In this document: positions 30,134 through 38,574 of the stretch, piece by piece | Numbering within the stretch: position 1 is the first letter of the stretch | How the letters are laid out: every line of letters starts with the position of its first letter | Assembly (NCBI GenBank): GCA_027492585.1 | Contig: JAPUEK010000090.1 | Location: 1-64,000, forward strand | Direction of reading: 5' to 3' | Length of the DNA: 64,000 bases | DNA from: Paracoccaceae bacterium | Lineage (GTDB): Bacteria > Pseudomonadota > Alphaproteobacteria > Rhodobacterales > Rhodobacteraceae | Program-made: the position numbers and the translations under genes | Notes under the pieces: generated by a model | Seen by the model: the letters and a program-made list of their open reading frames with translations, nothing else | What the model was told of the DNA's origin: nothing | Databases searched by the model: none

Positions 30134-30970
30134 GTGGTAACGCGGCTCACGGGCGCATTCGTGCGGACATTGCTGATCATGGTGCTGGTCGCCACGCCCT
30201 CGGCTCTGATGCCGGGCGTGACCACCGATGCCAAGCAGATGGTCGCCCTCGTCGCCCTTTTCGCGGGCCTTCTGACCTTTGCCGAATACAATGCGACCTA
30301 CCCGAGCCTTGTCGAATTCCGCGATGCGCCGCCGTTCAACCGGACCCGCTTCCTCATGCTTTTCGCCACGGTCTTCTTTCTCACCGTGATCGAGCGTGGA
30401 CGGATCGCCCCCTCCACCCTGAGCGAGTTGATGACCGCAGTCGGCGTGCTGATCGGCAAATCCATGGATTTCCCCTACAGCCCCGTGCGGCTGGCAACGC
30501 TGATGGTCGCGGACGGCGCGACGGAGCAGCATATCGCCGCCGTCCGGACAGCGGCGGGAATGGCCTACCTCATCTCCCTGATTTCTCTGGCAATCTTCAT
30601 GATCCTCGTGAAGATCGGCCACTGGCCCCCTCGGGATCGCGCCTTCAATGTCTGGATCAACCTGCCCACCTTCGACCCGACCGCCGGGGCGGATATCGTG
30701 GCGCGGCTCAATCGGGATGCGCGCGTTAACATTGCGTTAGGCTTCTTGCTGCCATTCTTGATCCCGGCAGTGGTGAAGATCGCCTCGGTCGGCTTCGAGC
30801 CGCTGATGCTGACCTCGCCGCAAACCCTGATCTGGACGATGACGGCATGGGCTTTCCTTCCCGCTTCGCTTTTCATGCGTGGCATCGCCATGGGCCGGGT
30901 GGCGGATATGATCCGCGAGACCCGCGCCGCCGCCCGTCAGGGCGAGGAGCGGCATTACGCGCCGGCCTGA
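30134..30970 (+). CDS. Integral membrane protein, unknown
   Basis: The 278-residue protein has about six or seven hydrophobic helices; no named family is recognised. A longer frame begins at 29,939, but its first 65 codons contain rare codons and a TATAAT (30,073-30,078) that looks like a -10 box. I therefore start at GTG 30134, just before the first membrane helix (VRTLLIMVLVATPSALMPG). The stop overlaps the next gene. Its place between leuD and leuB says little about its role. Confidence 0.6.
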   Translation: MVTRLTGAFVRTLLIMVLVATPSALMPGVTTDAKQMVALVALFAGLLTFAEYNATYPSLVEFRDAPPFNRTRFLMLFATVFFLTVIERGRIAPSTLSELMTAVGVLIGKSMDFPYSPVRLATLMVADGATEQHIAAVRTAAGMAYLISLISLAIFMILVKIGHWPPRDRAFNVWINLPTFDPTAGADIVARLNRDARVNIALGFLLPFLIPAVVKIASVGFEPLMLTSPQTLIWTMTAWAFLPASLFMRGIAMGRVADMIRETRAAARQGEERHYAPA

Positions 30971-32007
30971 CGGCTCTTTTCCTGCTTCTCGGGCTGGTCG
31001 CGCAGGCGGAACCGCTGCGGATCGCCACCTATAATGCCGATCTGGATTACCCCGGCCCCGGTCTTCTCCTGCAAGCCCTTCAGAAGGGGGAGGAGCCGCG
31101 CCTTGATGCGGGCGTGGCGGTCATTGCCCGGCTCGATGCCGATGTTCTGCTGCTGACCGGCATCGACTACGACCTGCGGGAGGAAGCGCTGACGGCCCTT
31201 GCCGCGCGGCTGGCGGCGGCGGGCAGTCCCTATCCCTACCAGATGGCCCTGCGCGGCAACACCGGGGTGGCGACCGGCCTTGACCTTGACGGCAACGGCC
31301 GGCTGGGGGAGCCGCGAGACGCGCAGGGCTATGGTCGCTTCGCCGGGGAAGGGGGGATGGCGATCCTCTCCCGCCTGCCACTGGCGAAGGAAGAAGCCCG
31401 TGATTTCAGTGATTTCCTCTGGGCCGATCTGCCCGGCACCCTGATGCCGGACCGCGATGCCGGGGTTCGACAGGTGCAGCGGCTTTCGACCAGCGGCCAT
31501 TGGGAGGTGCCGGTGATCCTGCCCGACGGGCGCCGCCTGCGCCTGCTCGCCTATGCGGCGACGCCGCCGGTCTTCGACGGGCCGGAGGATCGCAACGGCC
31601 GCCGCAACCATGACGAGACCGCCTTCTGGCTGCGACTTCTGGGCGGCGCCCTGCCCTTCGCCCCGCCGGAGCCGCCCTTCGTGATCCTCGGTCAGACCAC
31701 CCTCGATCCCGCGGATGGGGAGGGACGGCGGGAGGCGCTGGTCACCCTGCTCTCCCATCCCGCCCTGCAGGACCCGCAACCCCGTGGCCCGCCGGGGCGC
31801 AGGGATGCGGGCCAGTCCGGCGATCCCGCACTCGACACCGCCCTATACGACGGTCTTGGCGGGCTGCGGGTGGAGGTGATCCTGCCCTCTGCCGGACTTC
31901 AGGTGGCAGGTTCCGGCGTGCTCTGGCCGGCAGAGGGAGACCCCTTTGCCGCAACCCTTGCCGCAGCCTCCCGTCACCGCCCGCTCTGGGTGGATCTGGC
32001 GCCGTGA
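30967..32007 (+). CDS. Exported endonuclease/exonuclease/phosphatase-family protein
   Basis: This protein of about 346 residues starts with a signal peptide (LTALFLLLGLVAQAEP), then RIATYNADL, LDADVLLLTGIDYDLR and RHRPLWVDL, the start, middle and His-containing end of the EEP (DNase I/inositol phosphatase) fold. The usual RIATYN(V/A)N has Asp-Leu here. The start codon is unclear. The best placement is a CTG overlapping the upstream stop (CTGA); the nearest in-frame ATG, 30847, would overlap the upstream gene by 124 bases and hide the signal peptide. Confidence 0.65.
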   Translation: MTALFLLLGLVAQAEPLRIATYNADLDYPGPGLLLQALQKGEEPRLDAGVAVIARLDADVLLLTGIDYDLREEALTALAARLAAAGSPYPYQMALRGNTGVATGLDLDGNGRLGEPRDAQGYGRFAGEGGMAILSRLPLAKEEARDFSDFLWADLPGTLMPDRDAGVRQVQRLSTSGHWEVPVILPDGRRLRLLAYAATPPVFDGPEDRNGRRNHDETAFWLRLLGGALPFAPPEPPFVILGQTTLDPADGEGRREALVTLLSHPALQDPQPRGPPGRRDAGQSGDPALDTALYDGLGGLRVEVILPSAGLQVAGSGVLWPAEGDPFAATLAAASRHRPLWVDLAP

Positions 32008-32071
32008 GGCACCCTTCCCCCCAGAAAACCGGCCTGCAAGCCCCTCACCGGCCCCGCGCGCGCCCTTCCGC

Positions 32072-32100
32072 TTGACCCCCGGCGCGGCTTTGGCTAGGCC
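32072..32100 (+). promoter_or_regulatory. Candidate promoter for leuB
   Basis: TTGACC (32,072-32,077), a 17-base spacer and TAGGCC (32,095-32,100) end 31 bases before the leuB ATG. The -35 box is good; the -10 box is weak but has the leading TA. Confidence 0.45.
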
Positions 32101-32130
32101 AGCCGCGACCCTTCACAAGCGGAGCCTGAC

Positions 32131-33237
32131 ATGGCCAATCCCTCTCTCCTGATCCTTGCCGGCGACGGCATCGGCCCCGAAGTCATGGCCGAAGTGAAGA
32201 AGATCATCGGCTGGTTCGACACCAAGCGCGGCATCTCCTTCGACGTGTCCGAGGGGCTGGTCGGCGGCTGCTCCTACGACGCCCATGGCACCCCCCTGAC
32301 GGATGAGACCATGGCCCGCGCGCAGGAGGTGGATGCGGTCCTGCTCGGTGCCGTCGGCGGCCCGAAATACGACAAGCTCGACTTCTCGGTGAAGCCGGAG
32401 CGCGGGCTCCTGCGGCTGCGGAAGGAGATGGACCTTTTCTCCAACCTGCGCCCGGCGCAGTGCTTCAACGCGCTCGCCGATTTCTCCAGCCTGAAGAAGG
32501 ATGTGGTCGCGGGCCTCGACATCATGATCGTGCGCGAGCTGACCTCCGGCGTCTATTTCGGCGAACCGCGCGGCATCTTCACCGAAGGCAATGAGCGGGT
32601 GGGCATCAACACCCAGCGTTACACCGAAAGCGAAATCGCCCGCGTCGCGCGTTCGGCCTTCGAGCTCGCGCGCAAGCGCGGCAACAAGGTCTGCTCGATG
32701 GAGAAGGCCAACGTGATGGAAAGCGGCATCCTGTGGCGGGATGTCGTGCAGGAGATCCACGACAAGGAATATCCGGATGTGGAGCTGTCGCATATGTATG
32801 CCGACGCTGGCGCCATGCAGCTTTGCCGCTGGCCCAAGCAGTTCGACGTGATCGTGACCGACAACCTCTTCGGCGACCTGCTCTCGGACATGGCGGCGAT
32901 GCTGACCGGCTCGCTCGGGATGCTGCCTTCGGCCAGCCTCGGCCTGCCGATGGCCAATGGCCGTCCGAAGGCGCTCTATGAGCCGGTCCACGGCTCCGCC
33001 CCCGATATCGCCGGGCAAGGCAAGGCCAATCCGATCGCCTGCATCCTCTCCTTCGCCATGGCGCTGCGCTATTCGTTCAGCCTCGGCGATGAGGCGACGC
33101 GGGTGGAGAAGGCCGTGGAAAAGGTGCTGGCCGATGGCGTCCGCACCGCCGATCTGATGGGACCGGCCGGTGGCAGCCCGGTTTCGACCAGCCAGATGGG
33201 CGATGCCATTCTGGCCGCCCTCGACGCGGGCCTCTGA
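32131..33237 (+). CDS. leuB: 3-isopropylmalate dehydrogenase
   Basis: LeuB oxidatively decarboxylates 3-isopropylmalate, the third leucine-specific step. The 368-residue protein has [30 protein letters not shown], the metal-binding block [17 protein letters not shown] and the NAD-binding [28 protein letters not shown] lies before the ATG. It is separated from leuCD by two unrelated genes. Confidence 0.96.
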   Translation: MANPSLLILAGDGIGPEVMAEVKKIIGWFDTKRGISFDVSEGLVGGCSYDAHGTPLTDETMARAQEVDAVLLGAVGGPKYDKLDFSVKPERGLLRLRKEMDLFSNLRPAQCFNALADFSSLKKDVVAGLDIMIVRELTSGVYFGEPRGIFTEGNERVGINTQRYTESEIARVARSAFELARKRGNKVCSMEKANVMESGILWRDVVQEIHDKEYPDVELSHMYADAGAMQLCRWPKQFDVIVTDNLFGDLLSDMAAMLTGSLGMLPSASLGLPMANGRPKALYEPVHGSAPDIAGQGKANPIACILSFAMALRYSFSLGDEATRVEKAVEKVLADGVRTADLMGPAGGSPVSTSQMGDAILAALDAGL

Positions 33238-33268
33238 GCCTCGGCAGCACTAGCCGACGGGGGCGGGA

Positions 33269-33637
33269 TCAGACAAAGGCGCGGAACACCTTCGCCCTTG
33301 CAAAGAATCCCGCCCCCATCTTCTCCACGCGGTTGTCGTGCCGCCAGATCCAGCCCGTGTTTTCGATCAGCTTGCCCGACGAATCGACCTTCACGACGAC
33401 GCGGTTCTTGCTGCGCTGGCTGTTGCCAGAGCCGCTCCCCGTCGCATCGCATTTCAGGAAGTACTCGCCGCCGGTCTTGGAGCCCGGAAATTTGGCTTCA
33501 ATCTCAAGGCCGATGTAATAGGCGTGCTCGGTGCTTCGGGTCACGATACCCTTCACGACCCGACCCTGAAGCCCGCCGAGCGTATCGGCGAAATTCTTGT
33601 GTTCCTGCTCGTTCTCATTGTAAATCAGGTCCGGCAA
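33269..33637 (-). CDS. Hypothetical protein
   Basis: This is a 122-residue soluble protein starting MPDLIYNENEQEHKNFADTL, with a Gly/Ser-rich middle (TGSGSGNSQ) and a basic C-terminal half. TTG start about 10 bases after GAGGGG. No family is recognised. It lies in the last spacer before the tRNA-Pro island, convergent with leuB, and its lower GC than its neighbours suggests recent gain. Confidence 0.5.
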   Translation of the reverse strand: MPDLIYNENEQEHKNFADTLGGLQGRVVKGIVTRSTEHAYYIGLEIEAKFPGSKTGGEYFLKCDATGSGSGNSQRSKNRVVVKVDSSGKLIENTGWIWRHDNRVEKMGAGFFARAKVFRAFV

Positions 33638-33865
33638 AATCAGTACCCCTCTGGTTGAATTCCTTCACCTTAGCACAAGATTTGCCGTGCTCACCGAACT
33701 TCGGCAGCAGCGATCCAAGAGCCGTTTCGGCCGCTCCGACATTTCTGTCGCAGCCGGTGAAATCTGTCCCGCTCCCTTGAACCTTCTTGCGGAACAGGCG
33801 AAAATGGTTGCGGTAACGGCCGTAGGGAGCGGCCAGCCCGAAGCCTCAGCCCCCCGGACCCGTGT

Positions 33866-34873
33866 ATGCCCGTTGCACAATCGAACCTTCGCGGGGCGCT
33901 CCTGTCGCTGGCCGCCTTCGGTGTCTATGCCACCCATGACGTGCTGGTGAAGTTCCTGGGCAGCAGCTACAGCCCCTTCCAGCTGATCTTCTTCTCCGGC
34001 CTGCTCGGCTTTCCGCTCGTCACCATCCTGCTGATGAGCGACCGGACCGACGGCAACCTGATCCCCCGGCATCCCTGGTGGACCGCGCTGCGGACGACGA
34101 CGGCGGTGCTGAACGGCATCTTCGGTTTCTACGCCTTCTCGGTACTGCCGCTGGCGCAATGCTATGCGATCTTCTTCGCCATGCCGATCCTGATCACCCT
34201 TCTGGCCATTCCGATCCTCGGCGAGAAGATCGGCCTGCATCGTGGCGTTGCCGTCGTCGTCGGGCTGATCGGGGTGCTGATCGTGCTGCGGCCCGGCGAT
34301 GCCGATCTGGGCTTCGGCCATCTGGCCGCCCTTCTGGGGGCGCTGCTCGGTTCCATGACCTCGGTGATCGTCCGCAAGATCGGCCATGACGAGCGGCCCA
34401 TCGTGCTGATGCTCTATCCGATGGTGGCGAACTTCGTGGTGATGGCTCTGGCGCTGCCCTTCGTCTATGTGCCGATCCCGATGGAGCATCTGGGCCTTCT
34501 GGGCTGCATGGCGCTTCTGGGGCTCGTGGGCGGGCTTCTGGTGATTGCCGCCTATCGCCGCGCCCCGGCGATCATCGTGGCGCCGATGCAGTATTCGCAG
34601 ATCATCTGGGCGCTGATCTATGGCTTCCTGATCTTCGAGGAAAAGATCGACCTCTGGACCGGGATCGGCACCGGGGTCATCATCCTGGCCGGCATCTACA
34701 TCGTGCTGCGCGAGGACAAGCCCGCCGTCTCCCGCAATCGCCCGGTGCTGGAGACCCGCTCCCGTTTCGACTTCGGCAATTACCCCCGGATCAGCCTCTG
34801 GCTGCGGCTTTCCGAACGCCGCCGGATGCGCGACAAGGTGGAGGGGCTGGCCGGGCGCGAAGGAGACGCATGA
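33866..34873 (+). CDS. DMT/EamA-family transporter
   Basis: The 335-residue protein has ten predicted transmembrane helices in two EamA repeats (residues about 8-140 and 150-285). The first repeat has YATHDVLVKFLG and the end of each has the GEK/EEK signature (ILGEKIGLHRG and FEEKIDLWTGIG). A cytoplasmic basic tail of about 50 residues follows. Substrate unknown; DMT exporters handle amino acids or metabolites. Confidence 0.82.
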   Translation: MPVAQSNLRGALLSLAAFGVYATHDVLVKFLGSSYSPFQLIFFSGLLGFPLVTILLMSDRTDGNLIPRHPWWTALRTTTAVLNGIFGFYAFSVLPLAQCYAIFFAMPILITLLAIPILGEKIGLHRGVAVVVGLIGVLIVLRPGDADLGFGHLAALLGALLGSMTSVIVRKIGHDERPIVLMLYPMVANFVVMALALPFVYVPIPMEHLGLLGCMALLGLVGGLLVIAAYRRAPAIIVAPMQYSQIIWALIYGFLIFEEKIDLWTGIGTGVIILAGIYIVLREDKPAVSRNRPVLETRSRFDFGNYPRISLWLRLSERRRMRDKVEGLAGREGDA

Positions 34874-34929
34874 ATCCTTCCGCCCCCCCTTGCAAATACC
34901 CGCGCGGCACGGTAACCCCCGCCCACGGT

Positions 34930-35006
34930 CGGAGCGTAGCGCAGTCTGGTAGCGCACCTGCTTCGGGAGCAGGGGGTCGGAGGTTCGAATCCTCTCGCTC
35001 CGACCA
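34930..35006 (+). tRNA. tRNA-Pro (anticodon CGG)
   Basis: This 77-base tRNA starts C1-G-G-A-G-C-G, pairing with CGCTCCG near the 3' end, with CCA encoded. The C1-G72 pair is diagnostic for bacterial tRNA-Pro. The anticodon loop TTCGGGA gives CGG. D arm GCGC...GCGC and T loop GGTTCGAATCC are canonical. It is intact although the adjacent element has integrated at its 3' part. Confidence 0.97.
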
Positions 35007-35007
35007 A
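34960..35007 (+). repeat. attL core within tRNA-Pro
   Basis: A 48-base block running from the anticodon-stem end of the tRNA gene through CCA plus one base is repeated perfectly at 44,611-44,658. Because it covers the 3' part of the tRNA, insertion leaves an intact tRNA gene. Confidence 0.92.
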
Positions 35008-35112
35008 TTTCCCGCATAATTTCAAGCACTTAGCAGCACCCTTCGGGGCGCAGCGTTGTGCTTAGACCTATCCCGCAAGCAAATCGTAAGCGGCGCGAGC
35101 CGTTCGGGTGAA

Positions 35113-35535
35113 TCACCCCTCCGCCCCTAGCCTGTGCCAAGCCTCCCGAAACTCGTCACGGTCATAGGCCTTCGGGTCCAGCCACCATTTCCCGCCGTTC
35201 TTGTCCTGCCCAGCGAGGCCACGCACATCGGTGATGTGCAGCACATAGCAGACAGGGCTGTCGCTGTTGGCGTGGACCGTAATGACCCACCAGTCCGACC
35301 GCAGCGCGCCGAGATCAAGGCCCAGCGGCACAGGCCAGCGTTTGCTCAGCGCCTTGGACTGCACCCCGAAGAACACGGTCTCGTCGGCATCGGTGACGAT
35401 CAGGTCGGACCCTCGCGCGTTGCGGATGGTCGGCATGACATGCCAGCCCCGCCGCGAAAGCTGCCATGAGGCATAGTTCAACCCCGCATTGCCCGTGATC
35501 TGGCTCCGTTGGCGCGGTGTCGTGGTTTCCGTCAT
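35113..35535 (-). CDS. Probable PD-(D/E)XK-fold protein
   Basis: The 140-residue protein has a pattern resembling restriction-endonuclease-like folds: GLNYASWQLSRRGWHVMPT, then GSDLIV with Asp44, then FFGVQSKAL with Gln59-Ser-Lys61 in place of the usual Glu-x-Lys. The Q-x-K variant is known in nuclease families such as Mrr. Function could be nuclease or structural. It is the leftmost gene of the element and points toward attL. Confidence 0.5.
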   Translation of the reverse strand: MTETTTPRQRSQITGNAGLNYASWQLSRRGWHVMPTIRNARGSDLIVTDADETVFFGVQSKALSKRWPVPLGLDLGALRSDWWVITVHANSDSPVCYVLHITDVRGLAGQDKNGGKWWLDPKAYDRDEFREAWHRLGAEG

Positions 35536-35957
35536 ATGCTGCCCCTCGCTGTTGTTGAGAGGCGGTCCGGGTCAAAGCCGGGTGTTGGAAACCCCGCACA
35601 CAGCACAGGGCGCCGCCACCTTTAGGCGAACCCTGGACATGCGTGACGACCACCCGGCCAAGAGATGTTCTTGACCGGCCTGTGTGCTATCGAGGTTTCC
35701 ACGCCTCACGGGCAGGATTGACTGCGCCGCATGTCATCTGTGCCATGCCGCGCCGTTTCGTTCAACGAGGATAGGCCGTTAGACGAAAACACCCCCGCCT
35801 TGCGGCGAGGGTGCTGAGAGTCGGCAAGCCCCACTGGCTGGGCGCCTCGGAAGCGTCACCTCCAGCGCGACCCCGGAGGAGGGTCCGCTGTTGAGACCGT
35901 TCGTTTAACGACCGACGGTTCCCTTAGGTCGGCGGGCGGCAATGAAACCCGCAACTC
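35536..35957. other. Non-coding spacer in the element
   Basis: 422 bases with no supported gene. It contains a minus-strand terminator (35,784-35,813) and a short inverted repeat ACCGTTCG...ACGGT around 35,897-35,920. Confidence 0.5.
35784..35813 (-). terminator. Terminator of the small-protein operon
   Basis: On the minus strand CACCCTCGCC/GGCGGGGGTG forms a 10-bp stem (one G-T or mismatch) with loop GCAA, followed by TTTTCGTCT. It lies downstream of the cassette 37,226-35,958 and fits as its terminator. Confidence 0.7.
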
Positions 35958-36194
35958 CTACAGACCCTGCTCCCGCACCCTGTGGCCACGGTTATGCCAG
36001 CGCCCGTAAACGCCATCTCGCTCCCACCTGTGCAGCGCGGCAATCACCTGCTGAAAGTCCCGCTGGTCCAACCCCTCGGTATCAGCGCCGAAAGCGTCGA
36101 TGCTGCCATAAAGCGCAACGATGGGTGATGCGGGGGCTTGCCGAGCAGCTTCGAGCCTTGCAACCCGCGCCAGCATCCCCCGCACATTCGCCAT
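35958..36194 (-). CDS. Small protein of the satellite cassette (78 aa)
   Basis: The 78-residue protein has an amphipathic start MANVRGMLARVARLEAARQA and a middle FQQVIAALHRWERDGVYGRW. No family is recognised. Its start overlaps the stop of the 63-aa gene (TGATG), making it the last member of a four-gene coupled cassette, just before the terminator. Confidence 0.6.
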   Translation of the reverse strand: MANVRGMLARVARLEAARQAPASPIVALYGSIDAFGADTEGLDQRDFQQVIAALHRWERDGVYGRWHNRGHRVREQGL

Positions 36195-36385
36195 CAGGTG
36201 CGCCCGCCTTCCAGCACCGCCACCCGGTCGGTCAGGTCGGCCACGGTCTCGGTCAGTTCCACGATGCGCTGTGCGCTGTCGCGGGCGATCTGCATCAGCT
36301 CGACAACCTGCCGTTCACGCGCCTCTGCGGCGCGGTTCGAGCCCATCGCCAGCGCAGCCTTCGGGGTCGTTTGGGGTCGCATCAT
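36194..36385 (-). CDS. Small coiled-coil protein (63 aa)
   Basis: The 63-residue protein is predicted almost wholly helical; VVELMQIARDSAQRIVELTETVADLTDRVAVLEG shows leucine/valine heptads for a coiled coil over about residues 25-60. ATGA overlap with the preceding gene. Could be an oligomerisation or scaffold-like factor; nothing more can be said. Confidence 0.6.
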   Translation of the reverse strand: MMRPQTTPKAALAMGSNRAAEARERQVVELMQIARDSAQRIVELTETVADLTDRVAVLEGGRT

Positions 36386-36774
36386 TGAATGGTCCTCATG
36401 TCGTGAAGAAGGGTCAGTGCGTCACCGCGCACCTTCGGGTCGCGGCTGTCCTGCGCCACCTGCTGCATTGAGGCGATTGCCACCTGTCGCAGCCCATTGC
36501 GTTCCTGATCGCTGAGGGCGGCAAGTCCCCGCGCCAGCCGCTCCCGGTTGGCGTCCAGGTGCTCTTGGGTCGTGATCGGCATGATTGTGATCGCGTGTGC
36601 CATCTGGTCCGCCATTGCGACGGCCCAAGCCACCGAGGCGTCGTAGTCAGCAATCGGATGGGTGCTGAGCACCCGCTGACCGGACGGGGTGCCAAGCAGC
36701 GTCTGGACAAACCTGTCCTCGGGCAGCGGTTCGAGAGCGCAGACGATGTTCCGTTTCGTTCGGATGACAGCCAT
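36382..36774 (-). CDS. Hypothetical protein of the satellite cassette (130 aa)
   Basis: The 130-residue, mostly helical protein begins MAVIRTKRNIVCALEPLPED. No recognised domain. The stop overlaps the coiled-coil gene start and the start overlaps the DUF5681 stop (TGATG), so all are probably translated together in fixed ratio, as expected for packaging or head-size factors. Confidence 0.6.
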   Translation of the reverse strand: MAVIRTKRNIVCALEPLPEDRFVQTLLGTPSGQRVLSTHPIADYDASVAWAVAMADQMAHAITIMPITTQEHLDANRERLARGLAALSDQERNGLRQVAIASMQQVAQDSRDPKVRGDALTLLHDMRTIQ

Positions 36775-37226
36775 CAGTTGATCGCCTTCGCTTCCAGAAG
36801 CGCCAGCCGTTCTTCCAGTTCCTCGGTCGCGCGGACGTTGGACAAGGTGCCAATGGCGGAAATGATTTGCTGCCCAAGGTCTGGTGCGATCTGCCCCGCC
36901 GCAATAGCCGCAAGAACCTGTTCGACCTGCCGCCCCACGGGCAGGGACGGGTCAAAGTCGAAGGTGACGGTCTGCGACTGCGCCCGCAGCACGGGCAGGA
37001 TGCGCCCGAGGATCAGCCCCGCGCAGGCGGCGTCACCTTCCTTCGCTTTCGCAAGCGTGGCGTCCAAAACGTCGTTCGCCTCATCCAGCATCCGCGTCAG
37101 GAGCTTCTGCTGTTTCGACGGGCCGGGTGGGCGGCCACGGGGGTTGCCGCTGCGACCGGGCAGGAACCGCCCGTCAGCACCGTGCAGCGGCGCGGTGCCA
37201 TCATCGTCGTCTTTGTAGTCGGTCAT
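36774..37226 (-). CDS. DUF5681 domain protein
   Basis: The 150-residue protein contains GRFLPGRSGNPRGRPPG (residues about 20-36), the DUF5681 signature, followed by a helical region. DUF5681 genes commonly lie next to phage terminase genes, and the basic GRP motif suggests DNA contact. Residues 3-9 read DYKDDDD, seven of the eight residues of the FLAG epitope. It is the first gene of the coupled cassette. Confidence 0.7.
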   Translation of the reverse strand: MTDYKDDDDGTAPLHGADGRFLPGRSGNPRGRPPGPSKQQKLLTRMLDEANDVLDATLAKAKEGDAACAGLILGRILPVLRAQSQTVTFDFDPSLPVGRQVEQVLAAIAAGQIAPDLGQQIISAIGTLSNVRATEELEERLALLEAKAIN

Positions 37227-37269
37227 GTCGAACCTGTTATCAACTGGGCAAATCAGGATGCGGAGCGGG

Positions 37270-38049
37270 TCACATGCCCACCGAAGCGAACTGCTTCGCA
37301 GACTTGTCGCGCAGCGCCCGCAGTTCGGCAGGCGTGAACTTTCGCCCTGCGTGGTCAGTCATGGTGCCGACCGCCTTTTCCATCGCGGTGAACACGAGGT
37401 TGCCTTTGCGCTCCATCAGCGCCAGACCCGCCTCATGCGCCTGCAACTTACGGTAGCTGGGCGCATTGTTGACCTCGTGCCAGCGGCGCTGAAGGATCTT
37501 CTGGTCCTCGCGGGTGATGCCCGACAGGAACGGAGGCGCCCCAAGCACCGCTGCCAAAGTGTCGGAATCGCTGTCACGGATGGCATTCATCAGGAAGCCG
37601 AGGCGGCTGACGGTATCGCCCGGCTTGCCCGAGGGCGTAGCAGCCATCGACCGGACGTAGCTCCGCACCTCGACGCTGATCGTGTGCGCTGCCCGCTGCT
37701 TCAGCGGCTCTGCGAAGGAGGCCTCAATGATGCGAACGGCCTCCTCGTGATACCGTTTCGCCTGATACATCTTGTCAGCCACGCTCTTCAGCAGGTTGGA
37801 TGCGTAGTCGTCCACCTTCAGCAGCTTCGCCGCAGGGTTCAGCGTCGGGTCGCCCTCGACCGCTGCCTTGGCGTCGTAAACCTTGCCGACCGCCTTCAGC
37901 GCCGCGTCAAAGGCGTCGAACGTGTCGCGGAAGTTGATCTCGGTTTCGGACGTGTATTCCGGCATCCCAAGGACCTGCTGCGGATGCAGGTCCAAGCTGA
38001 CCCGCGTGTCGATGGGATAAGCGGCAATTTCTTCGTCAGTCGCGGCCAT
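37270..38049 (-). CDS. Hypothetical protein of the element (259 aa)
   Basis: The 259-residue, mainly helical and charged protein has a C-terminal region TDHAGRKFTPAELRALRDKSAKQFAS that resembles a small DNA- or capsid-associated helix. No family is recognised. The stop lies 43 bases before the DUF5681 start; probably the first gene of the same operon. Confidence 0.55.
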   Translation of the reverse strand: MAATDEEIAAYPIDTRVSLDLHPQQVLGMPEYTSETEINFRDTFDAFDAALKAVGKVYDAKAAVEGDPTLNPAAKLLKVDDYASNLLKSVADKMYQAKRYHEEAVRIIEASFAEPLKQRAAHTISVEVRSYVRSMAATPSGKPGDTVSRLGFLMNAIRDSDSDTLAAVLGAPPFLSGITREDQKILQRRWHEVNNAPSYRKLQAHEAGLALMERKGNLVFTAMEKAVGTMTDHAGRKFTPAELRALRDKSAKQFASVGM

Positions 38050-38309
38050 AACCTGATAACTCCCTGTTGCGGCTTGCTATGCGCTGCAACAGTAGCTGTT
38101 CTCGGGATAGGTCTGCTAGCTTTATTATTTACTATCAATGCCTTGCGAAGATCGCGGCTTCATATGCAGGAGCAGCGGGTCGAGAGAAATGCAGTTCGCA
38201 AGCGACGATTGTGAGAAAAATATCCGCTTTAAGCGAACTTTCTTCTTGATCTTCCTCTCCGGACGATCTATCTAGACAATGTGTAAACGGAAGAAGTCTT
38301 TCAAACTCA

Positions 38310-38446
38310 GCTCGGTTCATCCGAGCGCGGAGGGGGCAACCCCTCTACCACTTCTACCGCAGGAGGCCCGGAGGCCCCCCGAGAGGGGCGACGACGGGCG
38401 GGCGGCGGGCCGAAGCAGACGCGATAGCAAAGACTGCTATCGCGTC
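38310..38446 (+). ncRNA. Candidate retron-associated structured RNA
   Basis: Four consecutive stem-loops lie here. They are GCTCGG/CCGAGC (38,310-38,326), GAGGGG/CCCCTC closed by a GCAA tetraloop (38,330-38,345), a CCCC-GAGA-GGGG hairpin (about 38,377-38,388), and a perfect 12-bp stem GACGCGATAGCA/TGCTATCGCGTC with a 5-base loop (38,418-38,446). None has a T-tract, so they are not simple terminators. Short hairpins followed by one long one is the layout of retron msr-msd RNA, and a retron RT is encoded 600 bases downstream. I could not find a convincing a1/a2 pair; the strand is assumed. Confidence 0.4.
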
Positions 38447-38476
38447 TAGGCAAAGGGTTAAGTCGTCGGGTTCCGT

Positions 38477-38574
38477 TTTCTGTTGGGCGAAGACCCTCAG
38501 TTAGTTTCATCCGCTGTGGGTGAGGCCCTGAGGCCAACAGAAAGGAGAGGGCAAATGGCCCACTTTGATGAAAC
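38477..38574 (+). promoter_or_regulatory. Competing RNA hairpins over the 51-codon gene start
   Basis: Structure 1: TTTCTGTTGG (38,477-38,486) and CCTCAG (38,495-38,500) pair with the continuous CTGAGGCCAACAGAAA (38,528-38,543), a 16-bp stem with one 8-base bulge. Structure 2: GTTTCATC (38,504-38,511) and GTGGG (38,516-38,520) pair with CCCAC (38,559-38,563) and GATGAAAC (38,567-38,574), enclosing the ribosome site (38,541-38,550) and ATG (38,555). The two interleave, so both cannot form fully. This is the behaviour of a translational switch. Confidence 0.5.

Noticed and set aside
35790-35940. CRISPR or riboswitch in the hairpin-rich spacer
   Set aside because: No regular repeats; the main hairpin with its T-tract is explained as a terminator.
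38135-38320. A 61-codon minus-strand frame in the retron leader
   Set aside because: No ribosome site, start lies inside a hairpin, no family look; the region is better explained as structured RNA.
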